Shown: in pieces, positions 46,961-59,298 of the stretch
Layout of the letters: each line of letters begins with the position of its first letter
Position numbering within the stretch: the stretch's first letter is position 1
NCBI GenBank assembly: GCA_973895155.1
Contig: OZ316894.1
Location: 21,638,001-21,702,000 of the forward strand
Source: Marsupella aquatica
Taxonomy: Eukaryota; Marchantiophyta
Direction of reading: 5' to 3'
DNA: 64,000 bases
Position numbers and translations under genes: made by a program
The notes under the pieces: model-generated
The model's input: only the letters and a program-made list of their open reading frames with translations
Databases searched by the model: none
What the model was told of the DNA's origin: nothing

Positions 46961-47621
46961 CGCCGAGTGGGAAGCTGGGATCAACGACAATATATGGGTT
47001 CTTTGATGGCAGGCTGGTCCACTTCACCTGCTCATCTTGATAAAGCTATTAAGTGATCAAACTCGTTGTTGACAAAAGAGGTGGACAGATTCTGGCAAAC
47101 GAAGCAACTCCTGATGGACGAAGCAAACAAAGATGCTGCTCTTTCCCCGAGAATGAGACTGGGAGGAGCGATGACGGAAACCAATGCACAACTGCAGAAA
47201 AAATTAGTCAAAGTTGGTATCAGCATGAGCTACCTGTAAGCAGTTCTGTAGCATGGTGGACCAAGACAAAGTGGGCTTTCCTCAATGATCCTCCAGTGGC
47301 GCTCGACTTCATGCACTCTAAACACACTCCTCAGTTTGACGTTGCTACTTGCGGACAAGTGTGGGCAGAGCACCCACATCTTGCTTTCTAAACAAAGCAT
47401 CGACAAGGCAGAAAAGGCAGATAAGGCAACCTCTCCAACCAGACAGGTCAACCGATGCCCTGAAATATATTAAGGTAGCGTACATATAGTTTTTACGACG
47501 TACTGTCCCAATCTCTCTAATCTGCTACATGCTTGATTGGGCACAGTGGAATTTGTACATGAAGTGTGGGTGTTCTTTCAAATCAAGCTAGCAATGTGGA
47601 TTTATATTGGGGGTTTAGGCA

Positions 47622-48181
47622 GCCTTCATTTCAACGTGAGACCACAACACAAAGATGAATGATGTTCATTATTGGAAAGCGTACATAGTTATACCCATCC
47701 ACATCTTATGCTAATCTCTGTTTGATTTGGAGCTCTATCTTTGAAGCAATCCTATATCAGTTACTTGATAGATTGTAGTCCGATTACAATAGACCAGTAG
47801 GGTAACCTTCAATTCACGTGAGAACGTGACCACAAGGCACAGACGACGTTCATCGTAGAAAGCGTACATAGTGTACATAAAATCTTGGAGCTCTATCTGT
47901 GAAGCAGTCCTATATCACTTACATGATAGATCGTAGTCTGATTACAATACACCAGCAGGGTAACCTTCAATTCAACATGAGACCATAACACACAGATGAC
48001 GTTCATCATTAGAAAACCTACCTTGATCAATATAGTTGCCTTGCCTCAACATATTTTCCATTAGAAAGCTTACATAGTGTGCAAAACATCTTGGCAGGAG
48101 CTCTATCTTTGAAGGAGTCCTATACCAGTTACTTGATAGATCATGGTAGTTTGATTATAGAGTAGACCAGTTCCATTTCCA
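47622..48181. repeat. Three-copy tandem repeat (159-222 bp) with two foreign inserts
   Basis: Units begin near 47622, 47801 and 47960 with ACCTTCAATTCAACRTGAGACC and include GAGCTCTATCTTTGAAG, TCCTATATCAGTTACTTGATAG and GATTACAATA. Copy 1 has an extra block at about 47689-47727 and copy 3 at about 48016-48067. Both blocks match sequence elsewhere in the window, which accounts for the unit-length differences. Confidence 0.92.
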
Positions 48182-48947
48182 TATGGGAACGCGCAGCACC
48201 TAATTATCTCAAGCATTTGATTAGATTTTGTCAATGGTACGTGTGAGCTCTTGCAATGACGTCAGTTGCACTTGCGACCTAGACTTTTACCTTAGTTTTA
48301 TTACTGCTATTGCATAGTTGGCAAAAAGTTGAGTCCCGCAAGAACTAGTCCTACACTACTCGCTAGTAACACTAGCTGTGGAAATCAGCTCAAATTATTT
48401 GTGTGGGACAATTGATCCCATGACTAGGGTACATACTCACATTTGTGCATCTTACTATTAAATCATGATGTGAATACCCCCGCTTAGATTACTTTGAAGG
48501 CCTACGTCTAGACTGGAGCCCATAGACCGTCACTTAACTAAGGGGCAATAATCAGATTAGGGGTGCGGGTGAAAAACAAGGATGGGGTGAAGTAGTGCTG
48601 GGAATGGTGCACCACATTTGAAAATAGGACCACCTATGAAGAGAGTCGATGGATTAGGGAGCCCCCTGTGAAGAGGTCAGCTGTTGTCATTGAGGGTAGA
48701 GAGCTATCATGAAACTGCCAGCTCTTCTTCAATTAGTTGAAGAAACTTTGGTCAGATGTTGTCATCAAGGGTTGACAACTTTTTTATCCTTGCCTCTATT
48801 CATGTTCAAAGGGTGGGTAGTCTGGCTAGTGTGAAAATTGCGTCTTTGAAACGTTTTTGGAAACATGAATGTGGAAAGGCATTTTCGCTGAAATTTATCA
48901 ATAAGAGCTTATTTGGAATTTTTCTAATTTTTTTTGGAGCAAAAGAT

Positions 48948-49880
48948 GACGCTTTATGAAGCGTCCACTCTATTCTGACGCTTTATGACGCATCCGCCTA
49001 TAGCTACTCTATTTCAAGCAATTCTGAAATGAAAATAGGCTCGACGCTTTGAGAAGCGTCCGTCCGTGTTTGATGGCAACGGAAGATGACGCTTTCTGAA
49101 GTATCCATCTTGACCTGGACGCTTTCTGAAGCGTCTATTACGAAGACGCCACCGAATACTGGACGCCTCGTGAAGCGTCCACATGAGCACTCAGAGAAGA
49201 CAAGCAAAAGATGACGCTTCGTGAAATGTCCACTTCCCCAAAATGACCTCGACCCCGACACTTCATGAATCATCCATCACCAAGACGTTGACACTCAGGT
49301 TTTTCGGACGCTTTGAGAAGAGTCCGCCTAAGTTACACTAAGTTTACCAAACGCCTTGAGAAGCGTCCATCCGTGTTCAAAGAGAAGAAGCGACGCTTTG
49401 CGAAGCGTCCCAATAACGACACCTGATAGAAGTATCCGACGCCCATGTACTGACACTTTTTGAAAAGCGCCCATTTCAATAGCGCCCACCCGAAGGTCGG
49501 GAGACGGACGCTGCTACCAAAACATCATATTTCAGCCGACATCTCGTTAAGCGTCCACAAAGTTCTTTGTAGTTCTGGACACTTTGGAAAGCGCCCACCC
49601 AAGTCCCGACACTTAGAAGAAATTTCAGTTTTTCACTTTATATCACACTGCAACACTTTTACCAATTTATTTGAAGCACTTTGAGGTCGTAGAAAAATCT
49701 GAAACTTTGCCAGCATATAGACTATATTTAATAAAGTGCCCTGAAAAAGTTTTACCTCATTCAGACTTTTAGTTTAGAAGTTAAAATTTTGACAAAGCCA
49801 CTGTTTATTAGTTTTAGCAAAAACACTGACGCTTTGCAAAGCGTCCGCCCCAAAACATTGACGCTTCGTGAAGCATCCAC
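48948..49880. repeat. Array of about 17 imperfect 19-bp palindromes
   Basis: Near-consensus GACGCTTYRTGAAGCGTCC starts at 48948, 48977, 49043, 49088, 49118, 49162, 49213, 49257, 49307, 49350, 49392, 49418, 49452, 49538, 49578, 49828 and 49860. Arms GACGCTT/AAGCGTC(C) can pair around 3-5 bases. Spacers of about 7-65 bp (one 230 bp) look unrelated to one another, so this is not an ordinary tandem array. Many variants are C-to-T or G-to-A at the CpG sites. Most copies start with TGACG or GGACG; TGACG is the core bound by TGA bZIP factors, though binding here is only a possibility. Confidence 0.9.
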
Positions 49881-52800
49881 TGCATTTCCAACACTTTACT
49901 TTCTTCATATTTGCTAAGCTTACCTTTTAGATATTTGAGGTTTGAAAATTCATGCCTCTTTAGTTCCTTTTTTGTGGTAGAATTCTACACCTATAAGACC
50001 CCTAAGTTTACCAGTATTTTGGGGGACAAAACTTTATTCAGTAATCAGAGTTCTGAATAGTTTTCCACCTTCCATTTTAACAAGAATGTCTTGTATGGAA
50101 GGAAAGCATATGTTATCATTTGTGAATGAATTCAGGAGATTCCATTTTGTGACTGAATTTTAATCACAAACCTTTGAGATTCTCATTGAATTCACTGCTA
50201 GGCTTACTTGCGGAGGCAAGAATTGTTAGCTCATCCAAGAATAGATGATTGCATTTAAGGAGAAAAATTTCATCTTCAGAGTATCAGAGTATCGTTGTTT
50301 TACTTTGGCATATGTATTAGAGTTTGATTTGAATTGCGTATTGCTGACAATCAAACCATGTTGACTACATTTTAATATATATCTCAGTGAAACCAACCAG
50401 AAATGTACTGTGGGTTTGGTGAGCAAGGAAATCCTTTTATCACACATCTCTATGAATCCAGAAGGAAAGAGAGAATCTAACTTGATAGTTTTATTCGTGC
50501 ATATATTAAGACCATAGTCCTTTCTGAAGGAGTGGCAATAGCAAATTTCTATTCTCAAATTTAATCCTGCATATAATAAGACCATATATTAAGATCAAAT
50601 TCTATTCTCAAATTTGACTTCCTTTTGATTGCATAACTCAAAAGTTATATTTTCCTGTGTTTTGTTAATTTTATCTTTTGTATGAGATTGAAAGTTTTAG
50701 AGCAAGAGCTCTAAACTACTCAAATTGGTTAATTCATTCAATCTATTTCCAATTTGTTCTTAAAGGGACCGAATCCGGGGTTTATAAAGATATATAATTG
50801 TTACTTTGTGTTCTTTTGGCTATACGACAATGTATTCTTTTACTATAGCATAGACAAGCATACATTACATTAATCATCAAAAACTAGAATATTGAGTTAT
50901 GACATTTTTTGAAGTGGTCGTCATTCAAAATACACCTTTTTTTGTGCCAAGGGAAATAACTCAAATAAGAAAAGCAAAGAAAAGGAGTAATAAAAATAAC
51001 CACACGTTAATTCTACGTCACAAGTTAATGCTCCCCACTTTCCCGGGGCCCCATACCCTGCCCGTCCCAATCCCCGATGCTGTTGCCAGCTCCGGCCCAA
51101 GTTTGCCAAAACAGAAACCAATACTTTACCATTTTGTCACGTGCTTTGGCCCGATCAACTTTGTTCCATCAACTTCGGGTTTATGTTTTGCAACTGTTCA
51201 CCTTTTGTAACACACCTTATATTATGAGGTGATTCAAGATAACATTAGCTAGCCCAGATCGAGAAAACAAGAGCTTACATAATTAGGGAATAGCTGGACA
51301 ATTGAAAGACGGGGAAACATTGGACCAACAATGGCAATTCAGGCACATAAGGTACAGATTCTCACTTGCTCTAATGACATTCAAATAAAGCAAAAATTGT
51401 ATAAATAAGGTATAAAAGTACTCCCTTGCCTTAGGTAATGACAAGAAAAACCATAAGCTTAGCAAAAACAATTCTGAGGACTACTTAAAGCAGGAGAAGT
51501 CCACACCTCAAAGATTCAATCTCTCTTTCATTCACTAGAATTGGTAGAAAAATTCCATAAAATTTGCTAAGGGTGGTGAATGCACCATATTGAAAACTAA
51601 ATGCAGTGGGCAATGAGAGCCCTAGGATAGGAAAATAAAAAAACATTTAGAGGGGTGCCAAAGTAATCTAAAGTCTAAATTATACAAGTGGTGCACCTTG
51701 TTAAGGCAAATCAAAATAACATATATGACACAAATTCTTAGTAAGACCGAACATTGGAAAGTGGATTGGCCACATAGTAGTGTCAAAATTTAGCTCTTGA
51801 TGTGGCACTTTTGCTCTTTGGCTACAAGACAACAGAACAAAAGACAAAAGAACAAAAGTGCTCAACGATGGGAGAGAATCCCAAAGGCCAAACTAAGGAC
51901 CAATAATTAAGACGTCACAACCCTGGGAGGACCAATTCAAAGAACATGATTCACGATTGACTTAATTAATTGATTGGTCCACACAATTTCAACACATGAT
52001 GTTTGTCCTGACTGGGGTTGGAACAGAAATAACCTTGATTTTTCTTAGCCTAAGGTGGAGGGAACCGCCAGTGAGAGAATGAGGGTTGTCTTGCATCTAA
52101 GATATATGGCTCAGAAACCCTGATCTGAGAGGTGCATGCATCTCTTCAAAGTGGATCAGGGTTTTGCCTTGTATTTTCAGGAGACCAGGAAAAACAATCA
52201 GAATGAAGCTGTCTTGAATTATGAGCAGTGCCACATTCAAATATTCTCCAATGATAGTCAAACCCATGAACACATCTCAGGAACATGACTTTGTGAGATC
52301 ATGATTTTGAAGCACCCAAATTAAATGACATTTGGCCAAAAATGCCCCAATGCAGCCTTTGCATTGTTGGCAAATTTTTCCAGATATTAATCCATTATGT
52401 CAAGTAGTTAGCTGATTTGCACACAAAATAAAAATCACTATGGATTCATGTGGCATGGGCGTTGAAGAGTCTTAAATGGAACAAAGATTCATGACTCTTC
52501 ACTCAACCAATCAAAAAAAGAAAAATAATAGTCAATGTTGGAACCAAAATTGAGTTTTTTTAAATGGTCAGCCCTCCCTCCTCTTTGGAATCTTTTGGGA
52601 TATATCTCAAAAGATCAAACTACCCAGTTCTCATCTCTCACATATCTCTGGCAGAAAAGTACCTCTTGTGCCACATATTTACTGGTCCCCCAAATCATTT
52701 TAATTAAAAAAAACAAGGCAACTAGTCTCATGGATGGACCATATTTCCATAAAAACGCCTGTAACTTCAATAACCTGAGAGTTTATGGATGACCCTGGGT

Positions 52801-55400
52801 AATCGCAAGGGTCCCTTCTGAGGTCGTTTTGTTCGTCTCTTCCAGCCTTGGCCTCGTGCTCCCACTGTCCATATCTTTCTGTCCTATCTTTCTGTCCATA
52901 TCTTTCTGGTTATGAGGTGCATGCACCTGGGGCAGTCCAGCGGTCCATCTGGACAGAAACGAGCTCCTTGTGCATGATTGCTCCAGACCGACTCACTGGC
53001 TTCGATAGACATTGCAAATTCAGCTTTTCTGTTTTGTCATTTTTCAGGTTAGGGGTGAACAAGATCGCAAGACAGAATGGCGGAGGAAAGGAGGGCAGGG
53101 AAGATATTTCTTGAGAGAATGTAGGGAAGGAGGGTTATTTATTGCCAAGATTCCAGCGCAATGGAGTTTTATCAGGATAATTATTGAATTCTTTTTGTTT
53201 TGTCATTCCCATGAGTCTGGGTTCAAATCTGGACGGTGAGAAGGAATGGTAGAAGGGAGAAGGGCGGAGAAGGCAGCCTCCAAAACCCTGTCAAAATACA
53301 AAGAAAACCAAGAAGTGGATGAATTATTGGGCAGAGTTAATGATAGCATACGGGACACAACAAATCACTCAGGCTGACAAGATGCTGGGATGGACCATAA
53401 GTTTAATTTATATGAATCACCTGAACTATAAGTTGTTACTCAGGTAGCCCTTTTCTTCTGTATAAATACTCACTGTTTTGGGTGTCAAGAAACACTTGGT
53501 TCATTGGAGTTTTAATGTCAAATGTTGGTCCATTTGAGCGTGACTTCACAATTGACTGCAGCAATTTTCATGGATTATAGGAACCGGTAATCTTTTTTGC
53601 CATGGAAGTGACAATACATTAGTATATTATGCCCAGGCATGCTAGTCCATATTGTTTTGGTAACAGAATATTAATAAATTTGAATCACTGTCTATTAATA
53701 AATTTAATTCTTGCCATTTTTTATATTCTTTGTCCTTTTATTCACACGTGAAGACAAACTTGGAACATAAGTAGTAAGTTTTACCAAAAGACAAGTATGA
53801 GGACAAGAAGAGAGAGCAACTCACAAAAGGAAGATAAGCCCCATGGACCAAGAGATCGCTGTGTAGAAACGGGATAGGTTGGTACTGTCAGACAGAATTA
53901 GCCTATGTGGTAGAGAAATTGGCATATGATGGGTGTGTACCAGAGGTCATTAGGTGCATTGGGTGGAGTCTAACTATGGTCATACCCAGGTGTCCAAGGA
54001 GGGCAAACGAGGCCCTGGCGAGGCCACAATGGGCTCAGCTTTTGTGACCAAAGCTTTCTGGTCACAAACGTACTTAGTTATGGTTTGCTGTGGTCTTAAA
54101 ATGAATATAGTGTGAACCATATGTTGAGGTTGAGGTTATGAGGGAGCATGGTGAGCTTGAAGTTGGAGTAGAGCTGCCAGTGACTTAGAGCATCTTCAAA
54201 GGCTACTATGTTTGCTTACTGTACCCAATCTGACTATGCTCACTCTGGTTTTAAGTAGCGGTTATGGTAAAATGAAACTCAACGCCAAACATTACTTGAT
54301 GACTTTTCTCCAACAGAATTGAGAACGGACTGTCTAGGAATCTGCTTCACCCCAATGTAGGATAATTATGACTTTTAGCAATTTAGGTACTAGGTTTGGT
54401 CAACATCCACTTACAATATGGCTTTCTAGTAAGGGTCTCAGATGTCCTTAGAGTGAACCACATCCCCAAAGCCCTTCTGGCAATTTCAGCCTCCATTGAA
54501 ATCCAGAGGAGATCAACTAAGAGGCCTGACACAACACACCATGGATCTATGCTTCAATAGCAGTCTATTCACCCCAGTTACATTACATATAACTATATTA
54601 TTGTGTCTGTAGAGTGTTCTGTATGCTGATAGATAGTATGTGAGAATTAGTGGGATAAAGTTCAACTACATGAGTATCTGTGTCTGGTTTAGAGGTGTCA
54701 ACCAAGGCCCTTAGCTTTGCAGCGGCAGTGTTAGAGAATCTCCAACCCTACTGGTTTTGGTTATTGGAATGGGGCATTAACCAAACCCAGTATACAGGTT
54801 GAAAAAACTCAGATTGCAAAAACTCTGATCCAACCTGGTCACTCTAATGCTATCAGATTTTCCACTCACTAGGGTTTTTTTAGTTATTGGATCTGTATAT
54901 GGAAGACAATATACACTACCCAACTTTCAATTGGGTACATTATTATAGTCACCAGTTGCTGATTTCTAGTTTATAGGAAAATTATCCAGTTATCTTAGGG
55001 TTGGGACCAGCGATACCCTTAGTAGCGTTACTTTAAGTGGCAAAAACGTGTAGCCAGTTTTCCAAAAATTGGCTAGATTTTCTATACTCTATTAGACAGT
55101 TCTCCACCTAGCCACTGACCCCGTAAGTTAGGATCTAACGCTTATCCTCAAATCAAGGGGTCAGAAAATAGTCTAGAAACCTAGTTAAAGAGTATTTCTA
55201 GCATCTGCTCCTTCACACTTAATTAAAAAACTAATACTTAGGCTCCATCTCCATTAACTAAAAAAAGGCACAAAAGCTGACAGACTTGTATTTACTCACT
55301 ACAACCAAAACCAAGTACTCTTGGATATGCTCTTAGAGATAGAATTGGCACTTTCACCACAAGCTCTGAGCAGAGTCCACAAGCTATGAGCGAATAGTCC
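49881..55400. other. Gene-free AT-rich spacer
   Basis: No coding exon is supported over 5.5 kb. Small features: TCTATTCTCAAATTT repeated at about 50551 and 50599; TATCTTTCTGTCC repeated at 52868-52905; a 10-bp-arm palindrome TTTGTGACCA/TGGTCACAAA at about 54049-54076; and AGAGCATCTTCAAAGG at 54187 and AGAGAATCTCCAACCC at 54732, words often found at ends of plant transposons. No complete element could be delimited. Confidence 0.5.
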
Positions 55401-55414
55401 TCAGACGCTTTCTC

Positions 55415-57381
55415 TAGGTGTCCAGAGAGCTGCCAGTCCGTCGGATTCTTGACCCCTCGCCCCGATCCGACGGCCCCGATCCGACGGCCCCGATTGGCCC
55501 GGCACTAGTCCGAGTCGCTTCCTGCTTTCCGATCCGTCAGATTCTCGACAGATTGGCTCCAGCAGACGGCCCCGATTGGCTCCGCACTGGGCATGCTGCT
55601 TCCTGCTCAGCCCTGGGGGGGTAGAATTTCCTCCTCTCGTTCCCCTCTCTTCGCTTTCGTCTCTCCTCTCCACTCCTGTCCTTTCCTGTCCTCCGACCCG
55701 AAGTCAATTCAATGCAGGACGAAGGAGGAGATGGCCGCCGGTCGAAAAAATTGGAAAGTGGGAGTCACCACTCACCATAGCAGCTACGAAGGCTGTGATC
55801 CGGTCGATTTTTGGTCGCAGATGAGTCACTTCGCGTGTAGAGTGGTGTCTCGAATGAATTTCAGTATGAGTAGCACTGTTGTCCTGGCTGCTGCCGGTTG
55901 ATGATGAATCGATGACGCAATTCTTGTCCCGTCGTCTGCGGCTGTGGCTGCAGCCATGGCTAGACCCAGTACTTAAACGAGTCAGGACTCCACCGCAACG
56001 TTGAGGAGTGGCAGAGGGTGGACGGGAGAGTGAAAGAAGAGAGAGTTGGAAAGTCCTCCAATCATTTGCTGCGAAGAAACTCCCTACATAACTTTTCAAT
56101 TGTCTGGGTGGAGAGAGAGAGAGAGAGATCGCTGAGATAATTGTGTGTAATTTCGTTTCGTATATAGGAAGTTGGAGAGTGAGCAATTTGGAAAGCATCC
56201 GAATGAGCCCCGACTCCGCTATACACTCTGTGTTGGAGAAGAGAGGGAGGAAGGAGATCGGGCCCGTCGTAAGTGACGGCAGAGAGACGGGGGTGCAACT
56301 TGGAAAGCTGAATAAGAAAAAAAAGAAGGCGTAAAGTGGCTGATCTACTGTAAGCACGTAGAAGAACAAACCGCAGCAGGATTAATCCAGAAGAGGCGGT
56401 CCATGCCAGAGCGAGAGGAATTAGGTTTCCCTAGAGAAACTGTAGACAATCGCAATTCGGAGAGTAGAAGGGGAGGTTGGGGGAAACTACGCTCTCTCTG
56501 AAGTGGGACGAAAACGGATGTTGCCTTAGTCTCTTTGCACAAGAACTATAGTGGTCTCTGGTGCCGATTGGTCAGTCCGATCATCCTTTCAAACGAGATG
56601 GGGGTGAGCGAGTAGGTATTGCAGTAGTAAAATACTGTGGAGTCAACTTTAGGTTTGTGATGGACCTCGTTGCACCCGGAATTGAGTGGAATTGAGGACT
56701 CATGTAGGCTACTGAGGCAGTTGACTTTAGGTTTTCATATTGAAGATCTGCGATGCTTGAGATAATCGTTTAGCAGAGTTGTGATCGCAGACTTCATTAC
56801 TGTTGCCAATTTTAACGTTATGGAGGAGAAGAAGAATTTGACTTAAGCATTCCACAAACAGAGAGTGTGTTTGTTTATTGTTTTTGTTGCCCTATGGGCT
56901 GCAGTGCAGAGACGAAAAAGCTTCTGTTGGATGACGTGGATAATTCTGCCGGTGGCAGGAGCAGCAGTTTGAAATTGGAGCAGAATTGTTCATCCAGGAC
57001 CAAGGCGAGACTACATTTGTCTCTGAACTACATTTCCCTTTCTTGAGAATGGGTCATGGCGCTGTTAAGCGAAGAGAAGGCAAGGGCCTTTGACTGGCGG
57101 AAGCGGGTGAGCAAGGCTCGAATTTTGTTTCACTCGCGCACGAGAAGCAGGGCACATTAGAGCCCTAAACTCCCATAAGTGAGCTGCGATTACTCTTCTC
57201 TTCTGCGGATTTGAAATGACAATGTTGTCCTACCCCTATTCGGTATGAGCAGTGGGGAACACCCGCCCCACTCAATGCACTCACGTTTTGTTCAGCACGG
57301 TCGCTGAATTGTGACCGTGTGGATTTTTATTTGGTCTTCATTGGTGAATAGTCTCCTCCAGGAAGACGGCAGGGCCTGCCG
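55415..57381 (+). promoter_or_regulatory. Promoter and 5' UTR region of the EIN3/EIL gene (inferred)
   Basis: Sequence becomes GC-rich at 55415. A block of about 90 bp with GATCCGACGGCCCCGAT and GCACT...GCTTCCTGCT occurs twice (about 55430-55520 and 55525-55612). A GA run of about 18 bp lies at 56111-56128. A donor-like CGG|GTGAGC at about 57107 and an acceptor-like GGCAG at 57369-57373, just before the ATG, could bound a 5' UTR intron. Several upstream ATGs exist, for example near 57049, so a spliced leader is plausible. Transcription start unknown. Confidence 0.45.
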
Positions 57382-59298
57382 ATGGATAACGACAGGGAGC
57401 TCGATTATAGAAATAGCATGGATATAGATGATTTCACTGTTGACATGGAAGGGGATGGAATGCAAGAGTATGAGCTCAGCGATGAGGACATCGATGAGCT
57501 GGAAAAGCGCATGGTTAGGGACCGCTTGAAGCTGAAGCGGATGAAGGATCAACAAAAGAACAGAGACCTGCGTGATAAGCCGAGGCATAAGCAGTCGGTG
57601 GATCAGGCCCGGCGAAAGAAGATGTCAAGGGCACAGGACGGCATTCTCAAGTACATGCTAAAAATGATGGAAGTGTGCAAAGCTCAAGGCTTCGTTTACG
57701 GCATCATCCCAGAGAAAGGAAAGCCTGTGAGTGGGTCTTCGGACAACATTCGTGCTTGGTGGAAGGACAAGGTTCGATTTGATAGGAATGGGCCCTTGGC
57801 CGTTGCCAAGTATCAGGCTGAGCATGGACTGTCTCCTCAGCCGGAGGGGAACAACACTCCATCTCTAACTCCGCACACTCTACAAGAACTTCAGGACACC
57901 ACTCTGGGCTCGCTACTATCCGCTTTAATGCAACACTGTACCCCACCCCAGCGGCGTTTTCCTCTGGAGAAGGGAACACCACCACCGTGGTGGCCATCTG
58001 GACAAGAGGATTGGTGGTCACAAATAGGCTCACCGAAAGAGCAAGGACCGCCTCCTTACAAGAAGCCTCATGATTTAAAGAAGGCCTGGAAAGTTGGTGT
58101 CCTCACTTCTGTTATTAAGCATATGTCTCCCGACGTAGGGAAAATTAGAAAACTGGTAAGGCAATCAAAATGCTTGCAGGATAAGATGACCGCCAAGGAG
58201 AGTGCAACTTGGCTCTCTGTGTTGAACCAGGAGGAGGTATTGGCACGGCAGCAGCAGGAGAAGGGAGTGGTAAGCAGCAGCACACCTAACACCGGTGGAT
58301 TCCCAAGGCTTGAAGTGAGCAGTGCGAACGAATATGACGTTGATAATTGTGGCGATTCTCTTTCACCAAGTGATGAGACTACCGAGGATTTTGAACCCTA
58401 TCAGCCCAACAACGAACCGTCAAGCTATGCAACGAGAATGGGGGAGAAAGAGCAGCCTGAGGTGGGGTCCGCCGCAGTACAAGATGGAGATTTAATGGAA
58501 AGGTGGCCGAGAAAGAGATCGTTTGGGCAAGCCTTTGCACAGGAACAACTTGTTGTGTTCAAGTGCATGTTTGAGAGTTGCCCCCACGGGGATTGGAGGA
58601 CTTCATTCTCAACCAAAGACGAAAGGGATGTTCATCAGCTGAATTGCCCTTTCAGGTCCGACGCTCAGTCAGCACCTTTGTTCAGAACACATTCTGGTGG
58701 CCATACTCAGCAGAGTCCCCATACGCCTGCAACAATTTATGCAACGACCATTCTGCCTTTAGCTCAGGCACTCCCTTCAGCTCAGGCACCTGGAGTTCCC
58801 ACTGATGGGGAGTTGCTAGTACAGGGCGGACCTGCTACGTACATTCCTGACCCGTTTCCGCCACAAGAGCCAAGACCTCAACAACCTCTGGCCCGGGATC
58901 CGTCGTTGTCATGGAGATATGCCTTGCCCTCGGAGAACCACAGCTTAAGTGTGTCTCGTCTCAATGAAGATGAGCAACAAGGAATTAGAAGCAAGGACAT
59001 GAGATTGCCTTCTCACGAGGAACATGGGCCTGATCCTGCTTCAGGAGAAAACATGTTCTTTGGACAGGGTTTAGGTGATGGAAGTGTTGTTGACCCCAAT
59101 GGAGTAGGAGGAATCGTTGAGAGCCACAAGGGTGGTGAGCTGGAGCACAGTTTTGCACCTGATGTTACTACTGATTTTGAGTTGGGATTGGAGCACTATA
59201 ATCATGAATTTGTGATGCCCTTGGGCATGACCAGTCTAACTCCACTACACGACATAGACTTCGGCCCTGAGCCAGACAACTGGTACTTTGGGGCTTAG
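57382..59298 (+). CDS. EIL: EIN3/EIN3-like (EIL) transcription factor, intronless coding region
   Basis: Role known for the family: nuclear, plant-specific DNA-binding regulator that activates ethylene-response genes downstream of EIN2 and is degraded through EBF F-box proteins. The 638-aa frame has an acidic N-terminus (1-40), a basic stretch [17 protein letters not shown] (about 46-62), then the conserved EIN3 domain to about residue 285. Diagnostic parts are [59 protein letters not shown], a Pro-rich WWP/EDWW segment, [20 protein letters not shown] and [21 protein letters not shown] further conserved CX4CPH...HX3C element lies at Cys395-Cys422. The C-terminal part is Pro/Gly-rich and acidic without long Gln runs. 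An intronless coding region is typical of the family. The ATG precedes the acidic start seen in homologues. Which paralogue it is cannot be told. Confidence 0.97.
   Translation: MDNDRELDYRNSMDIDDFTVDMEGDGMQEYELSDEDIDELEKRMVRDRLKLKRMKDQQKNRDLRDKPRHKQSVDQARRKKMSRAQDGILKYMLKMMEVCKAQGFVYGIIPEKGKPVSGSSDNIRAWWKDKVRFDRNGPLAVAKYQAEHGLSPQPEGNNTPSLTPHTLQELQDTTLGSLLSALMQHCTPPQRRFPLEKGTPPPWWPSGQEDWWSQIGSPKEQGPPPYKKPHDLKKAWKVGVLTSVIKHMSPDVGKIRKLVRQSKCLQDKMTAKESATWLSVLNQEEVLARQQQEKGVVSSSTPNTGGFPRLEVSSANEYDVDNCGDSLSPSDETTEDFEPYQPNNEPSSYATRMGEKEQPEVGSAAVQDGDLMERWPRKRSFGQAFAQEQLVVFKCMFESCPHGDWRTSFSTKDERDVHQLNCPFRSDAQSAPLFRTHSGGHTQQSPHTPATIYATTILPLAQALPSAQAPGVPTDGELLVQGGPATYIPDPFPPQEPRPQQPLARDPSLSWRYALPSENHSLSVSRLNEDEQQGIRSKDMRLPSHEEHGPDPASGENMFFGQGLGDGSVVDPNGVGGIVESHKGGELEHSFAPDVTTDFELGLEHYNHEFVMPLGMTSLTPLHDIDFGPEPDNWYFGA

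Noticed and set aside
47053-47391. 112-codon + strand frame
   Set aside because: Unconserved, with a conflicting - strand frame of similar length; no splice partners found.
48948-49880. CRISPR array
   Set aside because: The repeats are degenerate palindromes with irregular spacing (26-250 bp between starts) in a plant nuclear context, with no cas genes.
57292-57588. - strand frame overlapping the EIN3/EIL start
   Set aside because: Shadow of the strongly coding + strand; no conservation.
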